This document shows positions 28,665-37,592 of a stretch of DNA of 63,189 bases, piece after piece; position 1 is the first letter of the stretch; each line of letters begins with the position of its first letter. The DNA lies in the NCBI RefSeq assembly GCF_004364155.1, contig NZ_SOAZ01000017.1, positions 1-63,189 of the forward strand, given 5' to 3'. The notes below the pieces were generated by a model. That model ran no database searches, was not told where the DNA came from, and saw only the letters and a program-made list of their open reading frames with translations. Source of the DNA: Fonticella tunisiensis (GTDB lineage: Bacteria > Bacillota > Clostridia > Clostridiales > Caloramatoraceae). Made by a program: the position numbers and the translations under genes.

Positions 28665-28923
28665 TTAATCCGTTGTGCTAGTTCAGGAGCTGAGCGAAGA
28701 TAAAAAATATATGAAATTCACATAAAGCGTGCAAATAGAAGTTCTTGGCGAAGGGATGCAGAAAAATCCTAGAACTTTCGTGACTTAAGAGAAGCGAGTT
28801 TAACGAAAGTTCTTGATTTTTCAAATCCCAAGCCTTAGAATTTCTTTGCTAAGCGTGCTGGTGAATGAAATATATTTTTTATCGCAGCGCCGATTTATAA
28901 ATTTATCTAGCACAACAAGTTAA
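28665..28923. repeat. MITE-like dispersed repeat, copy B (most complete)
   Basis: A 259-bp element with inverted ends: TTAATCCGTTGTGCTAG on the left and its partner CTAGCACAACAAGTTAA on the right, each followed inward by GATAAAAAATATAT-type arms. It has no ORF. TTAA-like sequences at both tips suggest target duplication. It occupies most of the 28625-29126 gap. Confidence 0.7.
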
Positions 28924-29080
28924 TTTAATGTTAATAATGATAGATAGATGATAATCCTGTATATTTTTATTGTCAATATTTTAAGTACCTGTAATTTTAT
29001 TCAAAAATGTCATACTATATCAATAATTTTATCATTGTTATTCATTTAATACTACTATCTCGAATTTTCGTTGATTTAAC

Positions 29081-29118
29081 AAATTAAAGGACATGCCCCT
29101 CGACACGTCCTTTAATTT
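29081..29118. terminator. Terminator after the proline-rich gene
   Basis: 15-bp stem AAATTAAAGGACATG / CACGTCCTTTAATTT with one wobble and an 8-base loop. Confidence 0.7.
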
Positions 29119-29126
29119 AAATATGT

Positions 29127-29504
29127 CTAATAACACACAAAGCTGACTATTCTTCTAACATCAAGTCCAAAATAAACCCATCTTCGTCCGCTCCATCTCC
29201 AGCCTGCTATAGTACCTCTTCTTATATATGTGGGCCAAATCCAGAAACTTCTTCCATTTCTCAGCCAGACATAGGTGTATTTAAAAAGGCAGAACCTTAA
29301 TGAGCCTGGCGAAACAGCCTGTACGCCTAACTGTGTTTGCTGGGGAGTAACAGCTGGTGGTGGGCCTGGCGGCTGGGCTCCCTGACCTGGACCTGGCTGG
29401 GTGCCTGGTCCAAATGGCGGTCCTTGAGGCGGTGGAACATATGGTCCCGGACCAAACCTGCAGTAATAACATATTGGTAGATCTTCAAAATCATCGGGAT
29501 ACAA
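29127..29504 (-). CDS. Proline/glycine-rich protein with aromatic-basic C-terminal domain
   Basis: 125 residues. It has a short acidic N-terminus with CYYC, a Pro/Gly/Gln-rich middle (about 18-60), then an unusual C-terminal domain rich in Trp, Tyr, Arg and Phe (about 70-125; pattern WLRNGRSFWIWPTYI and GWRWSGRRW). I do not recognise a family. Composition would suit a spore-coat or surface-layer protein, but there is no signal peptide. The TTG start is preceded by AAAGGAG 9 bases upstream, and a terminator follows, so it is likely a single-gene transcript. Confidence 0.65.
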   Translation of the reverse strand: MYPDDFEDLPICYYCRFGPGPYVPPPQGPPFGPGTQPGPGQGAQPPGPPPAVTPQQTQLGVQAVSPGSLRFCLFKYTYVWLRNGRSFWIWPTYIRRGTIAGWRWSGRRWVYFGLDVRRIVSFVCY

Positions 29505-29735
29505 ACTTTAACACTCCTTTTTATAGTTACAATATATAGTATGAACTTTAAGGCTAAAATGACACGATAAAAACTTTGTGAAATATTTATTTCCTTTTAA
29601 TATTTATTTTTCAATAGCAGGCTGTTTAAGGAAAAATATATGAAAATAAAACTGTGGAAAACGACAAAAACTATATAGTAAAGTCTTTTATGAAACTTTA
29701 TATACTACTCTCCTATAAAAGGGAGGAGGATTTAA

Positions 29736-31079
29736 TTGTCATATAAAAAAGATGTTTTCCATTTAAGAAGCCTTTTATTAGCCCTTGATGAAAAGGAATA
29801 TGAAAGCCTCATTGAGGACTTACATCCTGCAGATATACTGGATGTTATAAGGCAGTTTAAAGATGACAGAGTAGATATTTTAAACAGGCTTCCTGCATGG
29901 ATGATTGCATATATTCTAGATGAAGCAGACGATAAGGAAAAGTATGAGCTTTTGAGCGTTCTGCCTAGGCCCAGAAAAAAAGAAATAATAGGGGAGATGT
30001 CATCGGATGAGCTAACTGATATGGTAGGCTCTATTACCCCTGAAGAAGCAAAGGAAATATTTACAAATATGGATTCAGAGGACGCAGACGAGTTAAAGGA
30101 GCTTTTAACTTATAACCCGGAAACCGCCGGGGGAATAATGGCAAAGGAATTTTTATCTGTAACCGAAAACATGACCGTAGAGGAGACCCTTGAGTATTTA
30201 AGAAAGGAGGCTCCTGGTGCTGAAACGACTTATTACATATATGTTCTAGATGAAAACCAGAGGCTTAAGGGAGTGCTTTCGCTTCGAAACCTCGTAATAA
30301 GCGACTTAAAAGCCAGAGTTTCCGACATAATGCATGAGCGTGTTATAAGCGTCCCTGTTACAATGGATCAGGAGGAGGTTGGGCACCTCTTTGAAAAATA
30401 TGGATTTTTAACCATGCCGGTTGTTGATGATAAGGATAAAATGCTTGGAATTATAACCTTTGATGATGTGATGAACATTTTAAGAGAGGAAACAACTGAG
30501 GATATATATAGGCTTGGAGGGGTACAGGAAGGTGAAAAGATAACAGGTACAGTTACTGAATCTGTTAAAAGGAGGCTTCCCTGGCTTTTTATAAATCTTC
30601 TCACAGCCATTTTAGCTTCCTCCACCGTTAGCCTTTTCGAAGGTACTATAGCAAGGGTTGTAACACTTGCTACTTTTATGCCAATAGTTGCAGGCATGGG
30701 GGGAAACACCGGAACCCAAACCCTAACAATAATAGTGCGTGGGCTTGCCCTTGGTGAACTAACATTTGAGAACGCTAAAAAGGTACTTCTTAAAGAAATA
30801 GGCGTTGGTGTAAGCACTGGTATTTCAATAGGAGTTACGGTGGCCTTATTGGGCTTTTTTTGGGCTGGAAAGCCTGTATTCGGACTGGTAATTGGACTTT
30901 CAATGCTTCTTAACATGACAGCGGCTACACTTGCTGGTTTTTTAGTACCATTAATTTTGAAAAAGCTTCATGTCGATCCTGCCCTTGCATCAGCAGTTTT
31001 TGTAACCACAGTTACAGACGTTTTAGGTTTCTTCTTCTTTTTAGGACTTGCAACTGTTTTTATTTCATATTTAACGTAA
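29736..31079 (+). CDS. mgtE: MgtE-type magnesium channel
   Basis: Membrane Mg2+ channel of 447 residues. In order: MgtE_N superhelical domain (about 15-125), two CBS domains (about 135-255) that sense cytosolic Mg2+, the connecting helix, and five transmembrane helices in the C-terminal third. The pore signature 'PIVAGMGGNTGTQ' holds the conserved residues of the selectivity filter. The TTG start is preceded by GGGAGGAGG. Upstream DNA (29505-29735) shows no M-box riboswitch. Single gene followed by a strong terminator shared with asnS. Confidence 0.96.
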   Translation: MSYKKDVFHLRSLLLALDEKEYESLIEDLHPADILDVIRQFKDDRVDILNRLPAWMIAYILDEADDKEKYELLSVLPRPRKKEIIGEMSSDELTDMVGSITPEEAKEIFTNMDSEDADELKELLTYNPETAGGIMAKEFLSVTENMTVEETLEYLRKEAPGAETTYYIYVLDENQRLKGVLSLRNLVISDLKARVSDIMHERVISVPVTMDQEEVGHLFEKYGFLTMPVVDDKDKMLGIITFDDVMNILREETTEDIYRLGGVQEGEKITGTVTESVKRRLPWLFINLLTAILASSTVSLFEGTIARVVTLATFMPIVAGMGGNTGTQTLTIIVRGLALGELTFENAKKVLLKEIGVGVSTGISIGVTVALLGFFWAGKPVFGLVIGLSMLLNMTAATLAGFLVPLILKKLHVDPALASAVFVTTVTDVLGFFFFLGLATVFISYLT

Positions 31080-31112
31080 AAACGCTCTGGCGCCTGCACC
31101 AGAGCGTTTTTT
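31078..31112. terminator. Bidirectional terminator between mgtE and asnS
   Basis: AAAAACGCTCTGG pairs with CCAGAGCGTTTTT around an 8-base loop, with T runs on both strands. It serves the convergent genes. Confidence 0.9.
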
Positions 31113-31114
31113 CC

Positions 31115-32506
31115 TTAAAACTCTGCATTTCCTGTGGTTCTTGGGAATGGTATTACGTCCCTTATATTTGACATTCCTGTAAGATACATTATCATTCTTT
31201 CAAACCCAAGCCCATATCCTGAATGCTTTGTACCCCCGTATTTTCTAAGCTCTAAATACCACCAGTAGTCTTCCTTCTTAAGTCCAAGCTCCTCCATTCT
31301 CTTTTCAAGAACGTCGAGCCTCTCCTCCCTCTGGCTGCCTCCTATTATTTCTCCAACTCCCGGAACCAGAAGGTCCATGGCTGCAACCGTTTTTCCATCA
31401 TCGTTTAACCTCATGTAGAAGGCCTTAATATCCTTTGGATAATTGATTACAAAGACAGGCTTTTTAAACACCTTTTCAGTAATATATCTTTCATGCTCTG
31501 TTTGAAGGTCCATTCCCCATTCTACAGGATATTCAAACTTTTCCCCTGATTTCTTAAGTATGTCTACGGCCTCCGTATATGTTATCCTTTCAAAATCGGA
31601 GTTTACAATATTGTTGAGCCTGTCAAAAAGTCCTGTATCTATGAACTTGTTGAAAAACTCCATTTCCTCGGGAGCATTTTCCATTACATAGGTTATAATG
31701 TACTTAACCATATCCTCGGCAAGCCTCATGTTGTCCTCTAAATCTGCAAATGCCACCTCAGGCTCTATCATCCAAAACTCTGCAGCATGCCTTGCTGTGT
31801 TGGATTTTTCTGCCCTAAAGGTTGGACCAAAGGTGTATACATTTCTAAAGGCAAGTGCAAAGGTTTCAGCCTCAAGCTGTCCACTTACCGTAAGGTTTGT
31901 TTCCTTTTCAAAGAAGTCCTGCGAGAAATCTATATCCCCTTCAGGAGTTCTTGGTGTATCCCTAAGATCAAGGGTAGTTACCCTAAACATGGCACCTGCA
32001 CCCTCTGCATCGCTTCCTGTAATTATAGGAGTATGTACGTATACAAATCCCCTTTCCTGGAAGAACTTGTGGATTGCATACGCAGCAAGGGACCTTACCC
32101 TAAATACCGCCGAGAAGGTGTTGCTCCTTGGCCTTAAATGTGCAATTGTCCTTAAATATTCAAGGGTATGCCTTTTCTTTTGAAGAGGATATTCCGGTGT
32201 TGAAGTACCTTCAATCACTATTTTCCTTGCTTTAATTTCAAAGGGCTGCTTTGCTCCTGGAGTAAGCTCAAGAATACCTTCTACTACTATGGATGAACTT
32301 ACCGAAAGCTTTGTAATCTCCTTGAAGTTTTCAAGGCTTTCATCGAACACTATTTGAATGTTTTTAAAAAAGCTCCCATCGTTTAGCTCTATAAATCCGA
32401 ATACCTTTGAGTCTCTGACTGTTCTAACCCATCCTGAAACCTTTACTTCTTTTCCACCAAAGCTTTCTGCGTCACGATAAATTTGTTTTACAAGAGTTGT
32501 TTCCAT
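31115..32506 (-). CDS. asnS: Asparaginyl-tRNA synthetase
   Basis: Class II synthetase charging tRNA-Asn; 463 residues, normal length. N-terminal OB-fold anticodon domain ([24 protein letters not shown]), class II motif 2 ([21 protein letters not shown]) and motif 3 ([27 protein letters not shown]). The '[15 protein letters not shown]' segment is typical of AsnRS rather than AspRS. An AAC-specific T-box leader upstream confirms the identity. The ATG has AAAGGAGG upstream. Confidence 0.97.
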   Translation of the reverse strand: METTLVKQIYRDAESFGGKEVKVSGWVRTVRDSKVFGFIELNDGSFFKNIQIVFDESLENFKEITKLSVSSSIVVEGILELTPGAKQPFEIKARKIVIEGTSTPEYPLQKKRHTLEYLRTIAHLRPRSNTFSAVFRVRSLAAYAIHKFFQERGFVYVHTPIITGSDAEGAGAMFRVTTLDLRDTPRTPEGDIDFSQDFFEKETNLTVSGQLEAETFALAFRNVYTFGPTFRAEKSNTARHAAEFWMIEPEVAFADLEDNMRLAEDMVKYIITYVMENAPEEMEFFNKFIDTGLFDRLNNIVNSDFERITYTEAVDILKKSGEKFEYPVEWGMDLQTEHERYITEKVFKKPVFVINYPKDIKAFYMRLNDDGKTVAAMDLLVPGVGEIIGGSQREERLDVLEKRMEELGLKKEDYWWYLELRKYGGTKHSGYGLGFERMIMYLTGMSNIRDVIPFPRTTGNAEF

Positions 32507-32554
32507 AGCCTAGCCTCCTTTATATTGTATTTGACAGTATCCAGTTTTTTTATA

Positions 32555-32806
32555 AACAAAAGCCTCCGTCCAACAAAGGGACGAAGGCATATCTTCGCGG
32601 TGCCACCCAATTTGCCAGTAAAGGCCTCTCAAAGTACTTAATAATACTTTCCAGTCTGTAACGGTCTGGCTCCGTCTAATCCTACTCTCAGGGGATTTCG
32701 GTTAGAGGCTTTGGGATGTTCTTCAATACAGGCTTCATACTGGTCTTTCACCACCACCAGCTCGCTTAAAATCTACTCTGTATCTACTCTTCCCTTCATA
32801 GCCTTT
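32555..32806 (-). promoter_or_regulatory. T-box riboswitch (tRNA-Asn) of asnS
   Basis: The leader shows stem I (starting AAGGCTATGAAGGG), an AGCTGGTGGTGGTGAAAGACCAG arm, the specifier codon AAC at 32718-32720 followed by A, the T-box core GGGTGGCACCGCG near 32596-32612, and the terminator hairpin GCCTTCGTCC / GGACGGAGGC followed by TTTTGTTT at 32555-32588. Uncharged tRNA-Asn is expected to stabilise the antiterminator. Confidence 0.95.
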
Positions 32807-32870
32807 AAATTATATTATATTCAAAGAAAATTATAATATTCAAGGATTATATTGTCAACTGCTTTGACTA

Positions 32871-34010
32871 TTATCTTCCTATAACCCTTCTTATAAAGGG
32901 CTTCTTTACATGTATTGCACTTTCCGGGCAGAGCTCCTGGCAGCAGTAGCATCTTATGCAGTCCCTGTACCTGTGTGTTGGTGGTTTTGACTTATCCCCA
33001 TCATGCCAGTTAACAGCCTTTGGTTCAACGGGGCACATCCTTACACATACTCCGCATTTTACACATTTGTCAGTGTTTATGTATGGCTTTGGAACCAAAA
33101 GGTTTCTTACAATGCTCAAAGCCCTTCCAGGTTTATATGGTTTTAATGGCTCCCTATCCACATCAAAACTGGCATCAATAAAACTATTGATATCATCGCC
33201 AACGATCTCTATTTCCTCTTTAATATATGTACCAAGCCCTCCCTCTTTTCCCGCTGTAATAGTTGGGACAAGTTCCGGATTTAAATTTACAATTCTGCAT
33301 GCCGTTGCATCAAGTGCAATGGGATCGGAGGAAAATAGGATAACATTCATCTTCTTTGGCCTTCCTCCCCTTGGACCGTTTCCTTCCATGGCATAAATTC
33401 CATCCATTATGAAAAGCCTTGGTTTTAAGAATCTATTTAAATCCACAAGCATTTTTGCAAACTTGTTTATATCAGGAAGCTTAACATGAAACTCTCCCTT
33501 TAAAGGTCCAGGTATGCATCCAAACTGATTTTTAACAGCACCTGTCATCTTTGATAAACCATGTGTTTTAAGCTTTGAAATGCTTATTAGCCCATCACTC
33601 TCTAAAACTCCCTTTGCAATTGTGAACTTCTTGTTTTGAATCCCTTCCTTAAAGTCCACTTCCACACCATTATGAAAATCAGCCATCTCTATTCCGAGTT
33701 CATCTGCAGCTGCTGCAATGCCTGACCTTTTAGCAGTGGACTCCGGGCTGTTATATGCGGGAGAATCTCCATAGGTAAGTAAAACCCCTTCATTTTTAAA
33801 TATCTCACCCACAGCCTTAAATACCGAAGGATGGGTTGTCACACATCTTTCCGGAGAATCTGTTGATAACAGATTAGGCTTTAAAAGGATCCTTTCTCCC
33901 GGTTTTACAAAGCTTTCAGCCCCTCCAATTAGTTTTATTCCCCTTTCAACTGCAGCCTTTACCTCATCGTATTCATAGCTTTCACATCTAATAACCGCTA
34001 CCTTCGCCAT
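32871..34010 (-). CDS. DUF362 protein with two ferredoxin-type [4Fe-4S] motifs
   Basis: 379 residues: DUF362 domain (about 1-300, start MAKVAVIRCESYEYDEV, with the conserved LLKPNLLS segment) followed by a dicluster ferredoxin module (CVKCGVCVRMCPVEP ... CIRCYCCQELCPE). The spacing of eight Cys fits two [4Fe-4S] clusters. The family occurs widely in anaerobes; no reaction is established. The ATG at 34010 follows GAGGTGTATT. It lies just upstream of the asnS T-box and reads in the same direction but is probably a separate transcript. Confidence 0.88.
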   Translation of the reverse strand: MAKVAVIRCESYEYDEVKAAVERGIKLIGGAESFVKPGERILLKPNLLSTDSPERCVTTHPSVFKAVGEIFKNEGVLLTYGDSPAYNSPESTAKRSGIAAAADELGIEMADFHNGVEVDFKEGIQNKKFTIAKGVLESDGLISISKLKTHGLSKMTGAVKNQFGCIPGPLKGEFHVKLPDINKFAKMLVDLNRFLKPRLFIMDGIYAMEGNGPRGGRPKKMNVILFSSDPIALDATACRIVNLNPELVPTITAGKEGGLGTYIKEEIEIVGDDINSFIDASFDVDREPLKPYKPGRALSIVRNLLVPKPYINTDKCVKCGVCVRMCPVEPKAVNWHDGDKSKPPTHRYRDCIRCYCCQELCPESAIHVKKPFIRRVIGR

Positions 34011-34084
34011 AATACACCTCACCAGCAACAAATATTTATATCATTAATTATAATGCAACTTTTTCCAACAATCTACAATAAAAT

Positions 34085-34112
34085 AGGTGTCACAGCCATA
34101 GCCATAACACCT
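34085..34112 (-). terminator. Terminator after the tiny-ORF cluster
   Basis: AGGTGT / ACACCT stem with a long loop, followed on the minus strand by ATTTTATTG. The stem is short. Confidence 0.4.
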
Positions 34113-34182
34113 GCCTTCATGCTTTTTCTTTTTTATATAAAACCTTTAGTTTTTATAAATCCTTGCTCAATAAGGAAAATAT

Positions 34183-34347
34183 TTAACTTTCTTCTTCGGT
34201 TATATCCTCTAAAACCCTTGATTTTGCAGTGTTCTCCCCATCTGACCTTTTAAGGCTCACATTGTCCGGTCCGAAGGCTAAATTTCTTTTCATCTCATCC
34301 CTTATATCGTCCTGAAGAATCCTTCTTCGCTTCTCTCTGTTTTCCAT
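34183..34347 (-). CDS. Tiny charged protein (54 aa), unknown
   Basis: A 54-residue, highly charged, soluble protein (MENREKRRRILQDDIRDEMK at its start), with no Cys and no membrane segment. The ATG is preceded by GGAGGGAATAGC, a good ribosome site, which is the main support. Third of three co-directional tiny ORFs (34605 to 34183). I do not recognise it; small sporulation or nucleoid-type proteins in Clostridia can look like this. Confidence 0.6.
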   Translation of the reverse strand: MENREKRRRILQDDIRDEMKRNLAFGPDNVSLKRSDGENTAKSRVLEDITEEES

Positions 34348-34373
34348 GCTATTCCCTCCAGGAAGTCCAATTT

Positions 34374-34514
34374 CTACTTAGTAGGCATTCCATCAAAGCT
34401 TTCAAACTTAGGGCCAACCGACTTATTGTTCTGCCTTCCCTTTGGCCTGTCTATGTCGTTTTTCTTGTTCTGCCTGTTGCTGGTTTTATTTGTCATATTT
34501 TGATGATCAGTCAT
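34374..34514 (-). CDS. Tiny Asn/Lys-rich protein (46 aa), unknown
   Basis: 46 residues, rich in Asn, Lys, Gln and Arg (contains KTSNRQNKKNDIDRPKGRQ), soluble and basic. The ATG has GGGGAGGTAATT upstream and overlaps the stop codon of the preceding 32-residue ORF by eight bases, suggesting translational coupling. The composition resembles minor spore proteins, but there is no recognisable family motif. Confidence 0.6.
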   Translation of the reverse strand: MTDHQNMTNKTSNRQNKKNDIDRPKGRQNNKSVGPKFESFDGMPTK

Positions 34515-34605
34515 AATTACCTCCCCTTTCTGTTATTAGATTTCCCTCAGGGCATTCTTTTATTCTCAGATTTTCTCCTTTGTAAACGTACCTGTCATCA
34601 TGCAT
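34507..34605 (-). CDS. Tiny protein (32 aa), unknown
   Basis: 32 residues (MHDDRYVYKGENLRIKECPE and then a short acidic end). The ATG has CAGGAG 7 bases upstream and TATAAT lies about 20 bases further up. Its stop codon is overlapped by the start of the next tiny ORF. The real gene begins here; the longer frame to 34746 crosses the start region of the divergent DUF2512 gene and lacks a ribosome site. Confidence 0.5.
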   Translation of the reverse strand: MHDDRYVYKGENLRIKECPEGNLITERGGNYD

Positions 34606-34650
34606 AAATTCTCCTGTAAATGAAATTATAATAAAGGGAGGTTGTTTTAG

Positions 34651-35004
34651 ATGACGGGTTTGTTTATTAAATTGATTATTTGTCCACTTATTGTGATGGC
34701 TTCGGATTTTATATTCCGTGATGTATATTTTCCATTCTTCTTTCAATCGCTGCTTGTTGGACTAATCCTTGCAGTATTAGCCCATATAATGGAGCTTTTG
34801 ATACTTGGAAAGGGTACTTTCTGGATAAGCAATGTACTTGACTTCGTGGCAGCCCTTGCGATTGTATACTACAGCCAGTTTTTCCTTGAAGGGGTTGTAA
34901 TAACTCCCGGAGGAGCGTTTTTAACTGCAGTGCTTTTATTTATATCTGAATATATCCAGCACCTTTATCTGATTAAAAACGGTAAAGTAGAAAAATCGGG
35001 GTAA
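34651..35004 (+). CDS. DUF2512 (YndM-like) small membrane protein
   Basis: 117 residues with four hydrophobic segments, matching the DUF2512 family of Bacilli and Clostridia (start MTGLFIKLIICPLIVMASDF). No function is known; members are often linked to sporulation. The ATG has AAAGGGAGG upstream. It is divergent from the tiny ORFs and convergent with Hsp20 copy 2; its stop codon is inside the shared terminator. Confidence 0.8.
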   Translation: MTGLFIKLIICPLIVMASDFIFRDVYFPFFFQSLLVGLILAVLAHIMELLILGKGTFWISNVLDFVAALAIVYYSQFFLEGVVITPGGAFLTAVLLFISEYIQHLYLIKNGKVEKSG

Positions 35005-35016
35005 ATTCCCCGATTT
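34993..35016. terminator. Bidirectional terminator between DUF2512 and Hsp20 copy 2
   Basis: Perfect 9-bp stem AAATCGGGG / CCCCGATTT with a 6-base loop. It includes the DUF2512 stop codon. Confidence 0.8.
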
Positions 35017-35455
35017 ATTGTATTTCAATCTTTCTTTTTCCCTTGCCCTTATTCATCTTTGGAAGCGTTACTTTTAAGACACCATTTTCAAATGAGGCGG
35101 TTATTTTACTCTCATCAACGTTTTCCATATAAAAGCTTCTCCTCAGTTCTCCAAAATACCTTTCGCGCCTTACATAGTCATCCCTCTTGTCCTCTACGAT
35201 ATCCTTTCTTTTAGCCGATATCGTCAGGTAGTTGTTTTCGTAATCTATATCTATTGAATCCTTCGATACGCCAGGCAGGTCGGCTTCGACCATATAGGCA
35301 TCGTCTGTTTCCCTAAGGTCAACTCTGAAGTTGTTGTTCATAAAATCAAAGGACGGCAAAAGGCCTTCAGTAAAGAAATTTCCAAAGAAATCATCGAAGT
35401 AGTTTCCCCTTCTTGGTATACCCCTGTTTCTTCCATATGGAACCATTCCAAACAT
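35015..35455 (-). CDS. Small heat-shock protein Hsp20 (alpha-crystallin domain), copy 2
   Basis: 146-residue holdase chaperone. A Gly/Arg-rich start (MFGMVPYGRNRGIPRRG) and the FDDFFGNFF stretch are typical of the N-terminal arm; the crystallin domain spans about 45-140, ending FENGVLKVTLPKMNKGKGK. The start at 35455 is set by GAGGTGATTGAA upstream. A paralogue of copy 1 at 20.6 kb, clearly diverged. Single gene. Confidence 0.94.
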   Translation of the reverse strand: MFGMVPYGRNRGIPRRGNYFDDFFGNFFTEGLLPSFDFMNNNFRVDLRETDDAYMVEADLPGVSKDSIDIDYENNYLTISAKRKDIVEDKRDDYVRRERYFGELRRSFYMENVDESKITASFENGVLKVTLPKMNKGKGKRKIEIQ

Positions 35456-35611
35456 TTCAATCACCTCACGCAAAAATATTATTAAGCATATCGTATATAG
35501 CTATACTTTACTCATACATTTTTATCATCACTATGGGGTCCTTTTATATTTTTTGCTTTACTCCATCATTTTTATACAAAAAACCTCTGAATTTATCAGA
35601 GGCTTTAAAAT

Positions 35612-36007
35612 CTATTTGGATCTTTCCCAGTAGATATCTTCAACCATAGCATCTATAACCTTTTCGATGGCCCATACTTCAACGGGGCCGGCATCACCAT
35701 AATTATCAACGCCCTTTACCTTATCCTCATAATTTACCGTAATGATCACGTTTGCATGATCAGCTACGGGAATTGAATAGTTATCCTTAAGTCCAAGGAA
35801 GTTCAGCTTCTCAATAAGGAATGCAAGTCGTTTAAACTCAATTTCATCTACTTTTCCAACATATGTACCTATCTTGTCAACAAATTCCTTCCCTTCATAT
35901 ACCGCAGTCCCATCGCTTTTAAATGTCACCGTATAAATGGGACATGTCCCTGCACATACTGTCCTTTCCATAGATATCTCAGTTATCTTGTCCTTTAGAG
36001 TACTCAT
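35612..36007 (-). CDS. DUF6438-like small protein
   Basis: 131 residues with the pattern 'MERTVCAGTCPIYTVTFKSDGTAVYEG' near the N-terminus, characteristic of DUF6438 proteins, which have a beta-rich fold of unknown role. The two Cys in C-A-G-T-C-P could bind metal or form a disulphide. Start at 36007 chosen for GGGAG 8 bases upstream. No signal peptide, no clear partners; single gene between Hsp20 and the HD protein. Confidence 0.7.
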   Translation of the reverse strand: MSTLKDKITEISMERTVCAGTCPIYTVTFKSDGTAVYEGKEFVDKIGTYVGKVDEIEFKRLAFLIEKLNFLGLKDNYSIPVADHANVIITVNYEDKVKGVDNYGDAGPVEVWAIEKVIDAMVEDIYWERSK

Positions 36008-36179
36008 TAAAATCACTCCCATTCCAGACATAACATCTTAAAAATAACGTTTCACAAATTACCCTGCTAATTATAATTATACAATTAAAATTTTAACATT
36101 TAGGAATTGTTATAAAATTAATTATAATTTACTGCCCCTTTTATTTTTAAAGCCAGCAGATAATCGCTGGCTTATTGTT

Positions 36180-36818
36180 TTACTTTTTCATGCTTTTTTG
36201 TATCTTCCTGCATTTTTCAACAAACATTTCGATTCCTTTTTCCTCGTCTCTTCTTTTATTATCGCTCATATTCCCCCTCCCAAACCTGTCACAAATCGAA
36301 AGAAGCGCTAATTCATCAAGAGAAACTTCCCTTAGCATCTGCTCCGTATTAGCTGAAGGGGAATTCTTAGCTAAAAATAGAGGCTCCATATGCCATCTTA
36401 CGAGTGCCGCCACCTTCTTTATGAAAGCCTCATCATCCATGAATTCCTTCAAAAATTCTACAGCCATATCCTTTCCAACCTTCTCATGGTTGTAGGAGGT
36501 TATTTTACCCTTTCTAACCCTTGTTGTTGAGGGTTTGCCTATATCATGAAGAAGGGCCGCCCACATAAATACCCTGGGGGATTCACTTTTATCCTTTCTG
36601 TTGGCGGCTTCATCAAGCACCATCATGGTATGGTTCCATACGCTTCCCTCAGGATGATATTTTTTGTTCTGTTCTGCCTTTGTCAGGTCAAAAAGCATAT
36701 TAAACGGGTATTCTCTTAACTTATTTTCATGTAATAGGCTGTTCAGGTATTCAGAGGGCCTTTCATCCTCTAAAATATGTTTATCTATATCGTTAAACAA
36801 TGATTGGCTATCCACCAT
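36180..36818 (-). CDS. HD-domain phosphohydrolase (CCA-enzyme HD-like)
   Basis: 212 residues. The HD signature is intact: H in WNHTMMVLDEA, then 'ALLHDIGKPSTTR' with the HD pair, a later H in NHEKVG, and RWHMEP. The order resembles the HD domain appended to bacterial tRNA nucleotidyltransferases, but no nucleotidyltransferase domain is present. Expected to be a metal-dependent phosphohydrolase; the substrate is unknown. The ATG follows GGAGGAGGTCTT. Confidence 0.82.
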   Translation of the reverse strand: MVDSQSLFNDIDKHILEDERPSEYLNSLLHENKLREYPFNMLFDLTKAEQNKKYHPEGSVWNHTMMVLDEAANRKDKSESPRVFMWAALLHDIGKPSTTRVRKGKITSYNHEKVGKDMAVEFLKEFMDDEAFIKKVAALVRWHMEPLFLAKNSPSANTEQMLREVSLDELALLSICDRFGRGNMSDNKRRDEEKGIEMFVEKCRKIQKSMKK

Positions 36819-36899
36819 AAGACCTCCTCCAATACTGTTTTTTTAATATATATTTCCCAAATTTTATTAAATTAACAAAAACACAAATCAATCCAAAAA

Positions 36900-36924
36900 A
36901 ATACGCTGACGGCGTCAGCGTATT
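36900..36924 (-). terminator. Perfect hairpin with terminator character
   Basis: AATACGCTGAC / GTCAGCGTATT with a 3-base loop, followed on the minus strand by TTTTTT. It lies 200 bases beyond the orphan EIIB terminator, with no ORF between, which hints at a short independent transcript in 36925-37140. Confidence 0.65.
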
Positions 36925-37141
36925 GGTGGGGGTAATTACTGATTAAATTAAAGGTGGGAGGAAAGGCAATGCACCTTTCCATATCATAAAGTACATTTTG
37001 TTACTTGCTGAAATCCATTTAAGTACTTAATCGTCATCCTTTATCTTAGGAGGGGGGAAATAATAATTATTTTTAAATAATTATTATTATTTTAATATCA
37101 TTTTATAGCAGCACATTCCACATGTCAAGAGAAATTTATAA

Positions 37142-37172
37142 AAAGGCTGCTCATTATTTTTTGAGCAGCTTT
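37142..37172 (-). terminator. Terminator overlapping the end of the orphan EIIB gene
   Basis: GGCTGCTCA pairs with TGAGCAGC around an 8-base AT loop, with a downstream T run on the minus strand. The EIIB stop codon is in the loop. Confidence 0.7.
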
Positions 37173-37459
37173 AAAGCGAAATTTATAACATTTTTACCGT
37201 TGAGCATGCCATAGTCTACTGTGTTTATCATTTCTACGGGTATACCCCTTTCCTTTCCCATTTCCTTAAGGCTTGCAAGCTTGTATCTAATCTGCGGGCC
37301 AACCAGAAGCACATCTGCCTTTTCAATATGTGACCTTACTTCATCAACTGAAACAGCCCATATCTTTGCATCAAGTCCCATATTTTTAGCTTCTTTTTCC
37401 ATATTCTGCACCAGCAAGCTGGTTGACATACCTGCTGCGCAGCAAAGTAAAATATTCAT
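37154..37459 (-). CDS. Orphan PTS EIIB, lactose/cellobiose family (duplicate of the EIIB at 41.7 kb)
   Basis: 101 residues, about 90% identical to the EIIB at 41658-41963, including the phospho-Cys loop '[16 protein letters not shown]'. It stands alone between two terminators with its own sigma-54 promoter and half-sites. Start at 37459 with GGAGGGTTATC upstream; a longer frame to 37513 runs into the promoter. It could supply a second phosphocarrier for the same EIIC or give a regulatory input to the activator; neither is shown. Confidence 0.92.
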   Translation of the reverse strand: MNILLCCAAGMSTSLLVQNMEKEAKNMGLDAKIWAVSVDEVRSHIEKADVLLVGPQIRYKLASLKEMGKERGIPVEMINTVDYGMLNGKNVINFALKLLKK

Positions 37460-37507
37460 GATAACCCTCCTTGCAGTATTATGTAATTCATATTTTACTT
37501 TAATAAT

Positions 37508-37526
37508 ACGCAATTATTATGCCAAA
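37508..37526 (-). promoter_or_regulatory. Sigma-54 (-24/-12) promoter of the orphan EIIB
   Basis: TTTTGGCATAATAATTGCGT-like sequence on the minus strand: TGGCATA, ATAA, TTGCG, with GG and GC 10 bases apart. Confidence 0.78.
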
Positions 37527-37592
37527 ACACTAAAATTATACAAATTTATTGATTTATCTAAAATTTTCAGATTACCATTTACATGTTTTTAA

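Noticed and set aside
29540-29735. M-box (Mg2+) riboswitch before mgtE
   Set aside because: The conserved M-box core and the expected long leader with terminator are not seen; only AT-rich DNA and a short hairpin.
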